From Oscillospiraceae bacterium (GTDB lineage: Bacteria > Bacillota > Clostridia > Oscillospirales > Oscillospiraceae): 64,000 bases of DNA. Where the stretch lies: NCBI GenBank assembly GCA_902778115.1, contig CACYWG010000002.1, forward strand, positions 62,001 through 126,000, written 5' to 3'. Positions 8,017 through 15,716 of this stretch are shown here, one piece after another. The translations under genes were made by a program, and so were the position numbers. The notes beneath the pieces were generated by a model. It had not been told where the DNA came from, made no database searches, and saw only the letters and a list, made by a program, of their open reading frames with translations. Within the stretch, counting starts at the first letter, position 1. Each line of letters opens with the position of its first letter.

Positions 8017-8400
8017 TCACATCACGTCGGTGGAGCTGCCGTCGTCCTTGATGATCTCGAACTTGCAGTCGAAGCCGTAGGCCGCTGCGGCCGCCGCCAG
8101 GACGCCCCACCAGGGCGCTGCGGCCAGACCCACCAGGCCGCCGACGATGCCCAGGTTGACCGGTACGGTCAGCAGCACCTGATCGCCGCGCTTGACGCGG
8201 ATCTTGTTGACGTTGCCCTCCTTGACCAGGGCCTTGATCTTCTCGATGATCTCATCGGTCTTGACGCCGGATTTCTTCTCGAGGAGGACGATCGCGTCTA
8301 CCACGCTGCCCCCGCTCTTTTCCAGCGCTTCCTTCGCCTCGCTGTAGCTTGCGCCGGTGCGCTCACGGACGGCGTCGATCATTTCCAGGGTGATTTCCAT
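8017..8400 (-). CDS. UBA-like/DUF4342 domain protein
   Basis: 127 residues. The N-terminus MEITLEMIDAVRERTGASYS followed by EAKEALEKSGGSVVDAI is a UBA/EF-Ts-N-like three-helix module. The C-terminal half (about 50-120) matches DUF4342, with a Gly/Ala-rich hydrophobic stretch near LGIVGGLVGLAAAPWWGVLAAAAAAYG. There are two ATGs (8406 and 8400). AAAGGAGG abuts the first too closely (2 bases) but is 8 bases from the second, so I start at 8400. The function of this small protein family is unknown. It is monocistronic. Confidence 0.85.
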   Translation of the reverse strand: MEITLEMIDAVRERTGASYSEAKEALEKSGGSVVDAIVLLEKKSGVKTDEIIEKIKALVKEGNVNKIRVKRGDQVLLTVPVNLGIVGGLVGLAAAPWWGVLAAAAAAYGFDCKFEIIKDDGSSTDVM

Positions 8401-8489
8401 TCTCATATCCTCCTTTGAATTTGTCGTGTGATGTTAAGATACCACATTTTCGGCGGAATAATTCAACAGACTGTGAATCAAATGTGAAA

Positions 8490-8523
8490 AAAGTGGAAAT
8501 GCGGCATGCATTTCCACTTTTAT
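8490..8523 (-). terminator. terminator after proS
   Basis: Perfect 13-bp stem (8490-8502/8508-8520) with flanking A/T-runs, directly after the proS stop on the minus strand. Confidence 0.8.
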
Positions 8524-8536
8524 TCTTTTGTTCGGC

Positions 8537-9973
8537 TCAGTACGCGACGCCCCAGTAGATCATCGTCTGTGCGGGCTTTCCGCAGCAGGCGCAGGTGTCG
8601 GCCAGATGCTCCTGCTTGAAGGGGATGCAGCGGGAGGACATGCCGGCCTGCTCCTTCATCGCCTGCTCGCAGGCGAGATCGCCGCACCACATGGTCTTGA
8701 TGAAGCCGCCCTTTTCGGTCTGGAGCTGCTTGGCTTCTTCGATGGAATACGCAGCGTAGGTGTGCTCTTCCATGTTGATCCGGGCCTTCTCGAACAGCCC
8801 GTCGTGCACGGCCTGCAGCTGCTCCTGCGCCTTCGTCTCCAGCTCGTCGAGCGAAACGGGCGTCTTCTCGCCGTTGTCGCGGCGGACCATGACGCACTGG
8901 CCGTTTTCGATATCCCGGGGTCCGAGCTCCACGCGAAGGGGAACGCCCTTCATCTCGTACTGGGCGCACTTCCAGCCCATGGAGTTGTCGCTGTCGTCCA
9001 TCTTCACACGAAGGCCCGCGGCCTGCAGGCGATCGCGCAGCGCGGCGGCGGCCTCGAGCACGCCCGGCTTATGCTGGGCGACGGGCAGGACGATGACCTG
9101 GATGGGTGCGATCTGCGGAGGCAGGACCAGGCCGTTGTTGTCGCCGTGGGCCATAATGACCGCGCCGATCATGCGGGTCGTCGCGCCCCAGGAGGTCTGG
9201 AAGGGATACTGCAGCTTGTTGTCGCGGCCGGTGAAGGTCACGTTGTAGGCGCGGGAGAACTTGTCCCCGAAGTAATGCGAGGTGCCGCCCTGCAGCGCCT
9301 TGTGGTCCTTCATCATGCACTCGACGGTGTAGGTGGCCTCGGCGCCGGCGAATTTCTCCTTTTCGGTCTTGCGGCCGCGCACCACGGGGATCGCCAGGAC
9401 CTTCTCATAGAAATCGGCGTAGCAGTTGAGCTGCTGCTCGGTCTCCGCCATAGCCTCCTCGGCGGTCTCGTGGAGGGTGTGGCCCTCCTGCCACCAGAAC
9501 TCGCGGGAGCGCAGGAAGGGGCGGGTGGTCTTTTCCCAGCGGATGACGGAGCACCACTGGTTATAGAGCATCGGAAGCTCGCGGTAGGAGTGCAGCACGC
9601 GGGACCAGTGGTCGCAGAACATGGTCTCGGAAGTCGGGCGGAAGGCCAGGCGCTCTTCCAGCTCCTCGCTGCCACCCATCGTGACCCAGGCCACCTCCGG
9701 CGCAAAACCGTTGACGAGCTCGCCCTCTTTTTTCAGCAGGCTCTCGGGGATCAGCACGGGCATCGCCACGTTCTCGTGCCCGGTCTTCTTGAACTCGCCG
9801 TCCATGATGCGCTGCATGTTTTCCCAGATCGCGTAGCCGTAGGGCCGCAGGATCGTGAAGCCCTTGACGGACGCATACTCCACCAGCTCCGCCTTGCGGC
9901 AGATGTCGGTGTACCACTGGGCGAAATCGACCTCCATATCGGTGATCTGTTCCACTTTCTTATCTTTTGCCAT
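8537..9973 (-). CDS. proS: prolyl-tRNA synthetase, short (ProS type 3) form
   Basis: 478 residues, the length of the archaeal/eukaryote-type ProRS that lacks the editing insertion of bacterial-type enzymes. It charges tRNA-Pro with proline in the cytoplasm. Class II motifs are visible: motif 2 (RPTSETMFCDHW..RWEKTTRPFLRSREFWWQEGHT) and motif 3 (GATTRMIGAVIMAHGD). An anticodon-binding domain follows (VIVLPV.., about 285-385), then a C-terminal Zn-type domain (CGDLACEQ..CACCGKP) ending in the conserved IYWGVAY. AAAAGGAG precedes the ATG. No T-box motif was found upstream; the leader instead contains a run of hairpins. Confidence 0.96.
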   Translation of the reverse strand: MAKDKKVEQITDMEVDFAQWYTDICRKAELVEYASVKGFTILRPYGYAIWENMQRIMDGEFKKTGHENVAMPVLIPESLLKKEGELVNGFAPEVAWVTMGGSEELEERLAFRPTSETMFCDHWSRVLHSYRELPMLYNQWCSVIRWEKTTRPFLRSREFWWQEGHTLHETAEEAMAETEQQLNCYADFYEKVLAIPVVRGRKTEKEKFAGAEATYTVECMMKDHKALQGGTSHYFGDKFSRAYNVTFTGRDNKLQYPFQTSWGATTRMIGAVIMAHGDNNGLVLPPQIAPIQVIVLPVAQHKPGVLEAAAALRDRLQAAGLRVKMDDSDNSMGWKCAQYEMKGVPLRVELGPRDIENGQCVMVRRDNGEKTPVSLDELETKAQEQLQAVHDGLFEKARINMEEHTYAAYSIEEAKQLQTEKGGFIKTMWCGDLACEQAMKEQAGMSSRCIPFKQEHLADTCACCGKPAQTMIYWGVAY

Positions 9974-10048
9974 CGTGCGTATTAACTCCTTTTATCGGCA
10001 GGGGCCTTCCCCCGCTCTTCGTTATCTGCGGTATAATGATTATATGAT

Positions 10049-10220
10049 GGCGAAAAGCCAAAAAGCCTTTCGCCGCGCCGCTTTGCGGCGCAGCAAAACA
10101 GCAGCGCTGTTTTGCCATATACTCATTGTAATGAACATCGGGCGAATGATTCTTAGAATCATTCGCTGCCAAATATGTCATTTGGCAGCGAAATCAATCG
10201 ATTTCTCGATTGATTTCGCC
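10049..10220. repeat. hairpin array 2 (six tandem hairpins)
   Basis: The 293-bp space between the proS start and the SGNH hydrolase stop (both minus strand) contains consecutive inverted repeats: about 10049-10075 (7-bp ends), 10075-10091 (7 bp), 10093-10102/10106-10115 (10 bp), 10142-10153/10155-10166 (12 bp perfect), 10165-10174/10180-10189 (10 bp perfect) and 10188-10201/10206-10219 (14 bp perfect). The last three abut and share 2 bases. No T-run follows any stem. Confidence 0.8.
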
Positions 10221-10266
10221 ATCCGATGATCGTTATTGTATGCCCCCGCCGCGTGCTTGTCAAGGC

Positions 10267-11172
10267 TCAGGCGCGGGGCGAAACGGAATAGTTGGCCGGA
10301 TCCTTCAGCTGCTCCACCCAGACGGAGGCAGAGTCGATGCGCAGGTGCGCAAAGCCGTCGCGGCAGTGCTCAAAGGGCAGCTGTCCCCTGGCGTCCTTGA
10401 AGTGCTCGCCGATCTCCACAAAGGTGCAGTCGTTCTCCGCGGCAAAGTCCTTCAGGCGCGCGTTATAGTCGTCGACCATCTGGTTGGTCAGTCTGGGCGT
10501 ATCGCCGGCCAGCGGCGTGCAGGACTGGATGAAAATGCGGATCTCGGGATTCTTCTCGCGGATATTATCCACCAGTTTTGCCCAGTTATCCATGGTTTTG
10601 TCGATGCCGAAGTTGGCGATGTCGCCCATGGCGCCCAGCATGATGAACACCTTGTTCACGCCGGCAGCCGCCAGCGCGCCCTCTGGCTTATAGTCCCTGC
10701 CGTGATAGCGCACGAGCATGGAACCGTCCACCGCGGCCTGCACGGAGTAGTCGACCGTGACCAGGAAGGTCGGCTTGCCGAGGCCGTCGTGATTGAGGCC
10801 GTAATACTCCAGTACGCCGGAGATCGAATCACCCAGGAAAGCGGCGTCGTCAAAGTAAGACGGCTCCAGCATCGGCTCGGCCGTGACCTCGGGCGTCGGC
10901 TCCGGGGTGGGCTCTGGGGTGGGCTCCGGCTCCGCCGGTTCCTCGGTCGGTTCCGGTGCGGGCTCGGCCGTGGGTTCGGGCGCAGGCTCCGGCGTCGGCT
11001 CCGGGGCGGGCGTCACCACCGGGATCGGACCGGGCGTCGCCGGGACCGTATCGGGCGCCTTATCCCACGGATCGTCGTACGGGTACGGCGAAGCAAAGGA
11101 CGAGAGCGCATAGCCGCCTGCAAGAATCAGCAAAGCAAGAACAACAGCAAGAATTTTGGTCGCAGTATTCAT
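10267..11172 (-). CDS. membrane-anchored SGNH/GDSL hydrolase
   Basis: 301 residues. An N-terminal signal anchor (about 6-24) precedes a Pro-Glu-rich linker (about 48-103, PEPT/PEPA units) and an SGNH-hydrolase domain (about 105-295). Block I is FLGDSIS with Ser116 as nucleophile; block V is DGFAH (Asp272, His276). The block III position reads GAMGDI, where Asp takes the usual Asn place. Family members are esterases or acetylesterases acting outside the cell, often on polysaccharides or cell-wall polymers; the substrate here is unknown. The stop lies at the edge of hairpin array 2, which may serve as its 3' end. Confidence 0.88.
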   Translation of the reverse strand: MNTATKILAVVLALLILAGGYALSSFASPYPYDDPWDKAPDTVPATPGPIPVVTPAPEPTPEPAPEPTAEPAPEPTEEPAEPEPTPEPTPEPTPEVTAEPMLEPSYFDDAAFLGDSISGVLEYYGLNHDGLGKPTFLVTVDYSVQAAVDGSMLVRYHGRDYKPEGALAAAGVNKVFIMLGAMGDIANFGIDKTMDNWAKLVDNIREKNPEIRIFIQSCTPLAGDTPRLTNQMVDDYNARLKDFAAENDCTFVEIGEHFKDARGQLPFEHCRDGFAHLRIDSASVWVEQLKDPANYSVSPRA

Positions 11173-11221
11173 AGGATCAATCCTCCGCGTTCCGTGATTC
11201 GGGTTATGGCATACTTCTATA

Positions 11222-11249
11222 ATTATACATAATAATTTTTTTATGTTAA
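11222..11249 (-). promoter_or_regulatory. promoter for the SGNH hydrolase gene
   Basis: Minus strand: -35 TTAACA (11244-11249), 16-bp A/T-rich spacer, -10 TATAAT (11222-11227). Confidence 0.6.
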
Positions 11250-11314
11250 TTTGTCAATGCTTGTCGTTTGTAACTATTTGTCACCACTTTTTTCACAAAA
11301 TTACATTTTTCCCC

Positions 11315-11343
11315 TTGACATTTCGAAAGGCAGCAGATATGAT
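11315..11343 (+). promoter_or_regulatory. promoter for the membrane operon at 11415
   Basis: Perfect -35 TTGACA (11315-11320), 17-bp spacer, -10 TATGAT (11338-11343). The leader holds a perfect 9-bp hairpin (11367-11387) just before the ribosome binding site. Confidence 0.8.
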
Positions 11344-11414
11344 GAACTCAATCACGGTTCAATGCGGGCGTTTCCGATGGAAACGCCGTCTGTTCTGTGT
11401 GGGAGGTGTCAACG

Positions 11415-12377
11415 ATCAACAAGCAAAAATTTTTGGCCGAGCTGGCGAAACTGCTGACCTTCATGTACGAAGACGACCGGCAGAAGGCCCTCGGAGCCTA
11501 TAATGAGATGTTCGACGAGGCTGAGGACGAGCAGATGCTGCTGCAGGCGCTGGTCTCTCCGCTGCGCCAGGCCGTAGAGGTCGCCCGCGCCTACAACGCC
11601 GGCAAGCAGAGCCTGAGCACCGCGGCCAAGCCCCGGGAGGACGAAGAGGCGAACGACGCCTTTATGGATACCATCCATCGCATCCGCGCCGAAGCGCTGA
11701 AGAAGCAGCCGGCCGTCCAGGTCGTCAACGAAAATCAGATTTCCCTTTTTGATGCTCCGGAAGAGACGGGGCCGGCAGAGGCTCCCGCTCAGCCCGAAGC
11801 GGCCGCCGAAGTGCCTGCGGAAGAAGCTGCCGCGCCTGCCGAATCAGAGGACGGCGCTGAAGCTCCTGCGGAAGAAGCCGACGCGCCCGAAGAAGCCGAA
11901 ACCGAAAACGGACCCGAAGCCGAAGAGGATGCGCAGGCCGACGAAGAGGACGAGGACGCTCCTCTGCCGGAGTCCAAGCCCGCCCCCGCGCTGCAGACCG
12001 CCGAACTGGACCGCAGCCAGCCGGCGCAGAAGACGGTCCGCAAGGCCCGCGTTCCGCTGCTGATCCTGTATATCCTGCTCGCGATCCCCCTGGGCCTGAT
12101 CGGCCTGGCCATTCTGCTGATCCCGGCCCTGGTCAGCCTGGCGGCCGCGATCGTCTGCATCACCGTTGCCGTGCTCGCCGTTACCTCCGCCCTCGGCTCC
12201 TTCCCGAAGATCGCCAATCTTCTGGTTGCGCTCGGCGCGGCGCTGATCCTGCTGGCCGTCGGCCTGGTGTTTTTGATGCTGTTCGTCTGGTTCCTGGCCG
12301 GCGCCATCGGCGGCATGATCAACGGTCTCATCACTCTGGGCGGCAAATGGTGCTATAAGGAGGTGCCTGCGGAATGA
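11415..12377 (+). CDS. HAAS/DUF1700-like membrane protein, probable ATC start
   Basis: About 320 residues. The N-terminal 65 residues (NKQKFLAELAKLLTFMYEDD..) resemble the HAAS/DUF1700 helical domain. A long Glu/Ala/Pro-rich acidic linker (about 105-205) follows, then at least three hydrophobic segments (about 220-305). No ATG fits. A strong GGAGGTG at 11402-11408 lies 6 bases before the codon ATC at 11415, whose reading INKQKFLAEL matches the MNKxxFLxEL start of HAAS proteins. The upstream in-frame GTG at 11397 precedes the binding site. I therefore propose ATC initiation; GTG 11397 is the alternative. It is the first gene of a two-gene operon, function unknown. Confidence 0.7.
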   Translation: MNKQKFLAELAKLLTFMYEDDRQKALGAYNEMFDEAEDEQMLLQALVSPLRQAVEVARAYNAGKQSLSTAAKPREDEEANDAFMDTIHRIRAEALKKQPAVQVVNENQISLFDAPEETGPAEAPAQPEAAAEVPAEEAAAPAESEDGAEAPAEEADAPEEAETENGPEAEEDAQADEEDEDAPLPESKPAPALQTAELDRSQPAQKTVRKARVPLLILYILLAIPLGLIGLAILLIPALVSLAAAIVCITVAVLAVTSALGSFPKIANLLVALGAALILLAVGLVFLMLFVWFLAGAIGGMINGLITLGGKWCYKEVPAE

Positions 12378-12610
12378 AAAAAGCATGGAACGTTGTTCTG
12401 GTGATCGTTTTTGTCATTATTCTGCTCGGCGCCACGGCCATCGGCGTGGGCTATCTCACCGGTGCAGACCTTGAGCAGGTCTATATGACGCTGGAAAAAA
12501 GCCCTGTGGCCACCTTTATCCTGCGGCTGATCTCCTACTGGGAGAAAGGCTTCGCCTACGCCCAGCAGCTGGTTGCGACTCTTCCCCAGTTTTTTGCCGG
12601 TCTGTTCTGA
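12374..12610 (+). CDS. small membrane protein, unknown function
   Basis: 78 residues, starting within the stop of the preceding gene (ATGA overlap), which implies translational coupling. The N-terminus KKAWNVVLVIVFVIILLGAT is a transmembrane helix, and a second moderately hydrophobic segment lies near residues 45-78. I do not recognise the family. It ends just before a strong terminator and probably works with the HAAS-like protein encoded upstream. Confidence 0.75.
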   Translation: MKKAWNVVLVIVFVIILLGATAIGVGYLTGADLEQVYMTLEKSPVATFILRLISYWEKGFAYAQQLVATLPQFFAGLF

Positions 12611-12624
12611 TTTTATACCATATG

Positions 12625-12658
12625 AAAACTCCCTGTTCTGTCGAACAGGGAGTTTTTT
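12625..12658. terminator. bidirectional terminator
   Basis: Perfect 14-bp stem (12625-12638/12643-12656) with A-run and T-run, between the convergent membrane operon and the ABC exporter operon. Confidence 0.9.
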
Positions 12659-12661
12659 CAT

Positions 12662-13801
12662 TTACAGGCCTCGTCGGCTCTGCCGCAGCCGGACGGCTGC
12701 CGCCGTCAAGACCAGCAGGATTCCCGTATACAGCAGCAGGCCTGTCAGCGCCGCGCCGTTCCAGACCGCCCGCAGCAGCCAGGTCGGCGGCAGCAGCAGG
12801 CGCAGCGGCCGCAGCAGCTTCAGGTCCAGGAATACCGGGCAGAGCACCAGCATCGCCACGGTCAGCACGGGGATCAGCGCGCCGTAATGCTCCTGGCGCG
12901 GGCAGAGACAGCGCAGCAGCTCGCAGAAGAGGGCCGCGGCCGGGAGATACAGCAGCATCAGCCCCAGCTCGCGCCACAGACCGACCGTGACGCCGGCCAG
13001 CTTCATGGCGAGCAGCGCCGCCAGCGCGGCCGGGAGGATCGCGGTCAGGTGGCTGAGCAGCGGCAGCCAGCGCCGCGCGCGCTCCGACAGCCAGGTATAG
13101 CTCCCGTTTTGCTCCTCCTGGTAGCAGTAAAGCCCGGAGGCCATGCCGCAGAGCACCAGCAGCAGCGCCATCACGCCGCGCAGCGGCGCGGTCAGATAGC
13201 TGTCGGCGGTGTCGACCGGCTCGCCCTCCAGCGTCTCAAAGCGCAGGATCTCCTCCGCCATGGTGCCGCTGGCATAATAGCGCCGCAGGTCGGCGCGGTC
13301 AAGCTCCTCCGCGCCGAGCTCCGCAGTCAGATAGTCCGCAAAGAGCGCGAAAGAGGTCTCCGGATAGATCGCCGCGAACAGCTTCTCCCGCGACAGACGC
13401 AGGAAGACGTTGTCCTCCCGTTCCAGGACGGTGACAGCCGCGGCGTGTCCGCGCTGCGCGAAGCGATCGAGCTTTTTCTCCAGATCCGCGCGGAAGATCC
13501 AGGCCGCATCGGCCTTGCCGCGGCTCACGGCCTCCCGCGCCCTTTCCTCATCCTCGCACGGCAGGAAGCGCAGCACGCTCTCCTCCGCCGTCAGCCGCTC
13601 AACGGCGGCGCGGGCCGCAGCGTCGTCCGGGTCCTCCAGCGCCAGTGCGATGGTCAGCACCCCGCTCTCCTGCCGGGAAAACAGCGTGATCGCCAGGGCA
13701 AAGAGCGGCACCAGCAGCAGCACGGCCAGATAGGCCGGGCGGCGCAGCAGCCGCTTGAGCAGCAGGCCGGACCAGAGGAAAAACCGGCGAAGTTTTTTCA
13801 T
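12662..13801 (-). CDS. ABC-2 type permease (second of pair)
   Basis: 379 residues. An N-terminal helix (about 20-38) is followed by a roughly 150-residue extracytoplasmic region and five to six C-terminal helices, the layout of ABC-2 exporter permeases. The start ATG follows GGGAGGCGGAG, 14 bp after the stop of the other permease. It is the last gene of a four-gene minus-strand operon (zinc-ribbon protein, ATPase, permease, permease). The exported substrate cannot be inferred. Confidence 0.8.
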   Translation of the reverse strand: MKKLRRFFLWSGLLLKRLLRRPAYLAVLLLVPLFALAITLFSRQESGVLTIALALEDPDDAAARAAVERLTAEESVLRFLPCEDEERAREAVSRGKADAAWIFRADLEKKLDRFAQRGHAAAVTVLEREDNVFLRLSREKLFAAIYPETSFALFADYLTAELGAEELDRADLRRYYASGTMAEEILRFETLEGEPVDTADSYLTAPLRGVMALLLVLCGMASGLYCYQEEQNGSYTWLSERARRWLPLLSHLTAILPAALAALLAMKLAGVTVGLWRELGLMLLYLPAAALFCELLRCLCPRQEHYGALIPVLTVAMLVLCPVFLDLKLLRPLRLLLPPTWLLRAVWNGAALTGLLLYTGILLVLTAAAVRLRQSRRGL

Positions 13802-13815
13802 TTCTCCGCCTCCCT

Positions 13816-15039
13816 TCAGCTCCGGTTCTGCCGGCGGCGCAGCAGCACCGCGGCCGATAAAAGCATTGCCAGCCAGAGCCATACAGCGCCGATCCCGGCG
13901 CTCCCGCGCAGCAGCAGCGCCTGCAGCCGCGCCATCCCCGCCCCGGCGGGCAGCACCGCGCCGAAGCGCCGCAGTCCCTCCGGGAACACATTGGTCGGAT
14001 AAAAGCAGCCGGCCAGGTAGCCCTGCAGCACCGCGCTCAGAAACTGCAGCAGTACGCCGCCGACGGTGCCGCCGGCCAGCTCAAACAGCAGAAACTGAAG
14101 CGCGCAGATCATCAGTGCCGTCGGCAGCGCGCCGAGGGCAAAGCGCGGCAGGCCGCCATCCTCCAGCTCCGGCACGCGCAGGCCAAAGCGGCCGAGCAGC
14201 AGCCCGGCCAGAAGCCCCGCGGCCAGCAGGCCGCAGAGCATCAGCAGCACATAGCTCAGATATTCCGCCAGCACCTGCCCGGCGGCGCCCAGGCCGTCCG
14301 CCTGCAGCAGCCGCCCGAGTTCCCGGGACCGCCCGGCAAACAGCGGCACGCAGCTGATGGCCCAGAGCATCAGAAACAGCAGCGACAGGCCGCAGAGATA
14401 ATAGGCCGGCAGGCTCAGCGCGCCGTCAGGATCGACGGTCTGCCGATCATAGAGCCGCTCGCGGTCCATGAGGCGCAGCGCATAGCGGAACACGAGCCCG
14501 TCGCCCGCCCGGTAGGGATCGACGCCGGGCAGCCTGTCGGCGACAAAATCCTGCGCGCCGTACACGGCGTTTTCGGTCTCCAGCACCAGCCGGGAGATCG
14601 TCTCGGCAAGCTCGCGCATCATCTGCGCGCCGATGTCCGCGCTTCCGGAGGCGGACACATAGGTGATCGGTCGGTGCTCGCCGCGCATCATCGCCTCGGC
14701 AAAGCCCGCGGGGATCAGCGCATAGCCGTCGATCCGACCGCGCCGCAGCGCGCTCGCCGCCTCCGCCTCGTCCATGGGCTCGAAGCGGATCGAAAAGCGG
14801 GAGGAATCCATGCTTTCGAGCATCTGCAGCCCCTCGGCGAGCATATTCTCTTCCAGATCGCCCACAAGGCCGATGCGGACGGGCTCCGCGGCGGCCTCAT
14901 CGCCGGCGTGCAGCCCGGAAATCAGCAGCGCCGCCAGCGCCGTCAGCACCGCCAGCAGCAGCGTAACGGCGAGCATGCGCGGCAGCAGCCGCGCGGCGCG
15001 GCGCAGCTGCAGGCGAAAATACGTCAGAAAGCGCTTCAT
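13816..15039 (-). CDS. ABC-2 type permease (first of pair)
   Basis: 407 residues with the same layout: an N-terminal helix (about 17-38), a large extracytoplasmic domain (about 40-200), then six hydrophobic segments to the C-terminus. The start overlaps the ATPase stop (ATGA), showing tight coupling. It is likely to form a heterodimeric transmembrane domain with the next permease. Confidence 0.82.
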   Translation of the reverse strand: MKRFLTYFRLQLRRAARLLPRMLAVTLLLAVLTALAALLISGLHAGDEAAAEPVRIGLVGDLEENMLAEGLQMLESMDSSRFSIRFEPMDEAEAASALRRGRIDGYALIPAGFAEAMMRGEHRPITYVSASGSADIGAQMMRELAETISRLVLETENAVYGAQDFVADRLPGVDPYRAGDGLVFRYALRLMDRERLYDRQTVDPDGALSLPAYYLCGLSLLFLMLWAISCVPLFAGRSRELGRLLQADGLGAAGQVLAEYLSYVLLMLCGLLAAGLLAGLLLGRFGLRVPELEDGGLPRFALGALPTALMICALQFLLFELAGGTVGGVLLQFLSAVLQGYLAGCFYPTNVFPEGLRRFGAVLPAGAGMARLQALLLRGSAGIGAVWLWLAMLLSAAVLLRRRQNRS

Positions 15040-15713
15040 GGCCGTTCCAGATCGCGGATCGGGCGGCTGCGCTCGCCCGTATAGGCATAGGGCTCCAGCA
15101 GCCCGCCGCGCAGCAGCCGCCACTCGTCGCACAGCTCCAGCTCCCAGGGATCGTGGGAGGCCATCACCAGCAGGCCGCCGCTCTGCCGGAAGTTTTCAAA
15201 GCAGCGCAGGATCCGCTCCTTGGCCACCAGGTCCAGCGCCGCCGTCGGCTCGTCCAGCAGCAGGATCACGGGATCGTTGGCCAAGGCGCAGCCGATGCTC
15301 AGGCGCTTGCGCATGCCTCCCGACAGCTGATTGGCCGGCGTATGCAGGAATTCGTCCAGGCCGAGCTGCCGCAGCACGCCCCCGTCCAAAGAGCGCGCAA
15401 GCGCCTCCGGTTCGTACCAGAGGCGCAGATTGTCCCTTGCGCTCAGCTCCTCGATCAGCGGCGTGCCCTGGGGCACATAGGCGACCTGGGAGGCGCGCAG
15501 GCGCGGATTGCGCAGCAGGTCCTCGCCCTGCCACAGAAAGCGCCCCGCGTTCGGGCGCAATACGCCGGCGAGGATCTTCAGCAGCGTGGACTTGCCGCTG
15601 CCGTTGGCGCCCAGGATGCCCAGGCAGCTGCCCGCCGCAATACGAAAGGAGGTCCCGCGAAGGACCTCTTTTCTTCCGTATCGCTTTTGAATGTCAAGGA
15701 TTTCCGCTTCCAT
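15036..15713 (-). CDS. ABC transporter ATP-binding protein
   Basis: 225 residues. Walker A is GANGSGKST (35-43), the Q-loop is VPQG (80-83), the signature is LSGGM (130-134), Walker B is VILLLDEP (149-156) and the switch His lies in MASHD. It is a single-domain cytoplasmic ATPase energising the two adjacent ABC-2 permeases, with a 4-bp overlap to the first. It begins 3 bp after the stop of the zinc-ribbon membrane protein gene, so all four are one operon. CcmA-like exporters of this kind move peptides, drugs or lipids; the substrate is unknown. Confidence 0.92.
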   Translation of the reverse strand: MEAEILDIQKRYGRKEVLRGTSFRIAAGSCLGILGANGSGKSTLLKILAGVLRPNAGRFLWQGEDLLRNPRLRASQVAYVPQGTPLIEELSARDNLRLWYEPEALARSLDGGVLRQLGLDEFLHTPANQLSGGMRKRLSIGCALANDPVILLLDEPTAALDLVAKERILRCFENFRQSGGLLVMASHDPWELELCDEWRLLRGGLLEPYAYTGERSRPIRDLERP

Positions 15714-15716
15714 GGA

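Noticed and set aside
9974..10266. Possible T-box upstream of proS.
   Set aside because: No RGTGGNACCRCG-type T-box sequence on the minus strand; the region is a chain of unrelated hairpins.
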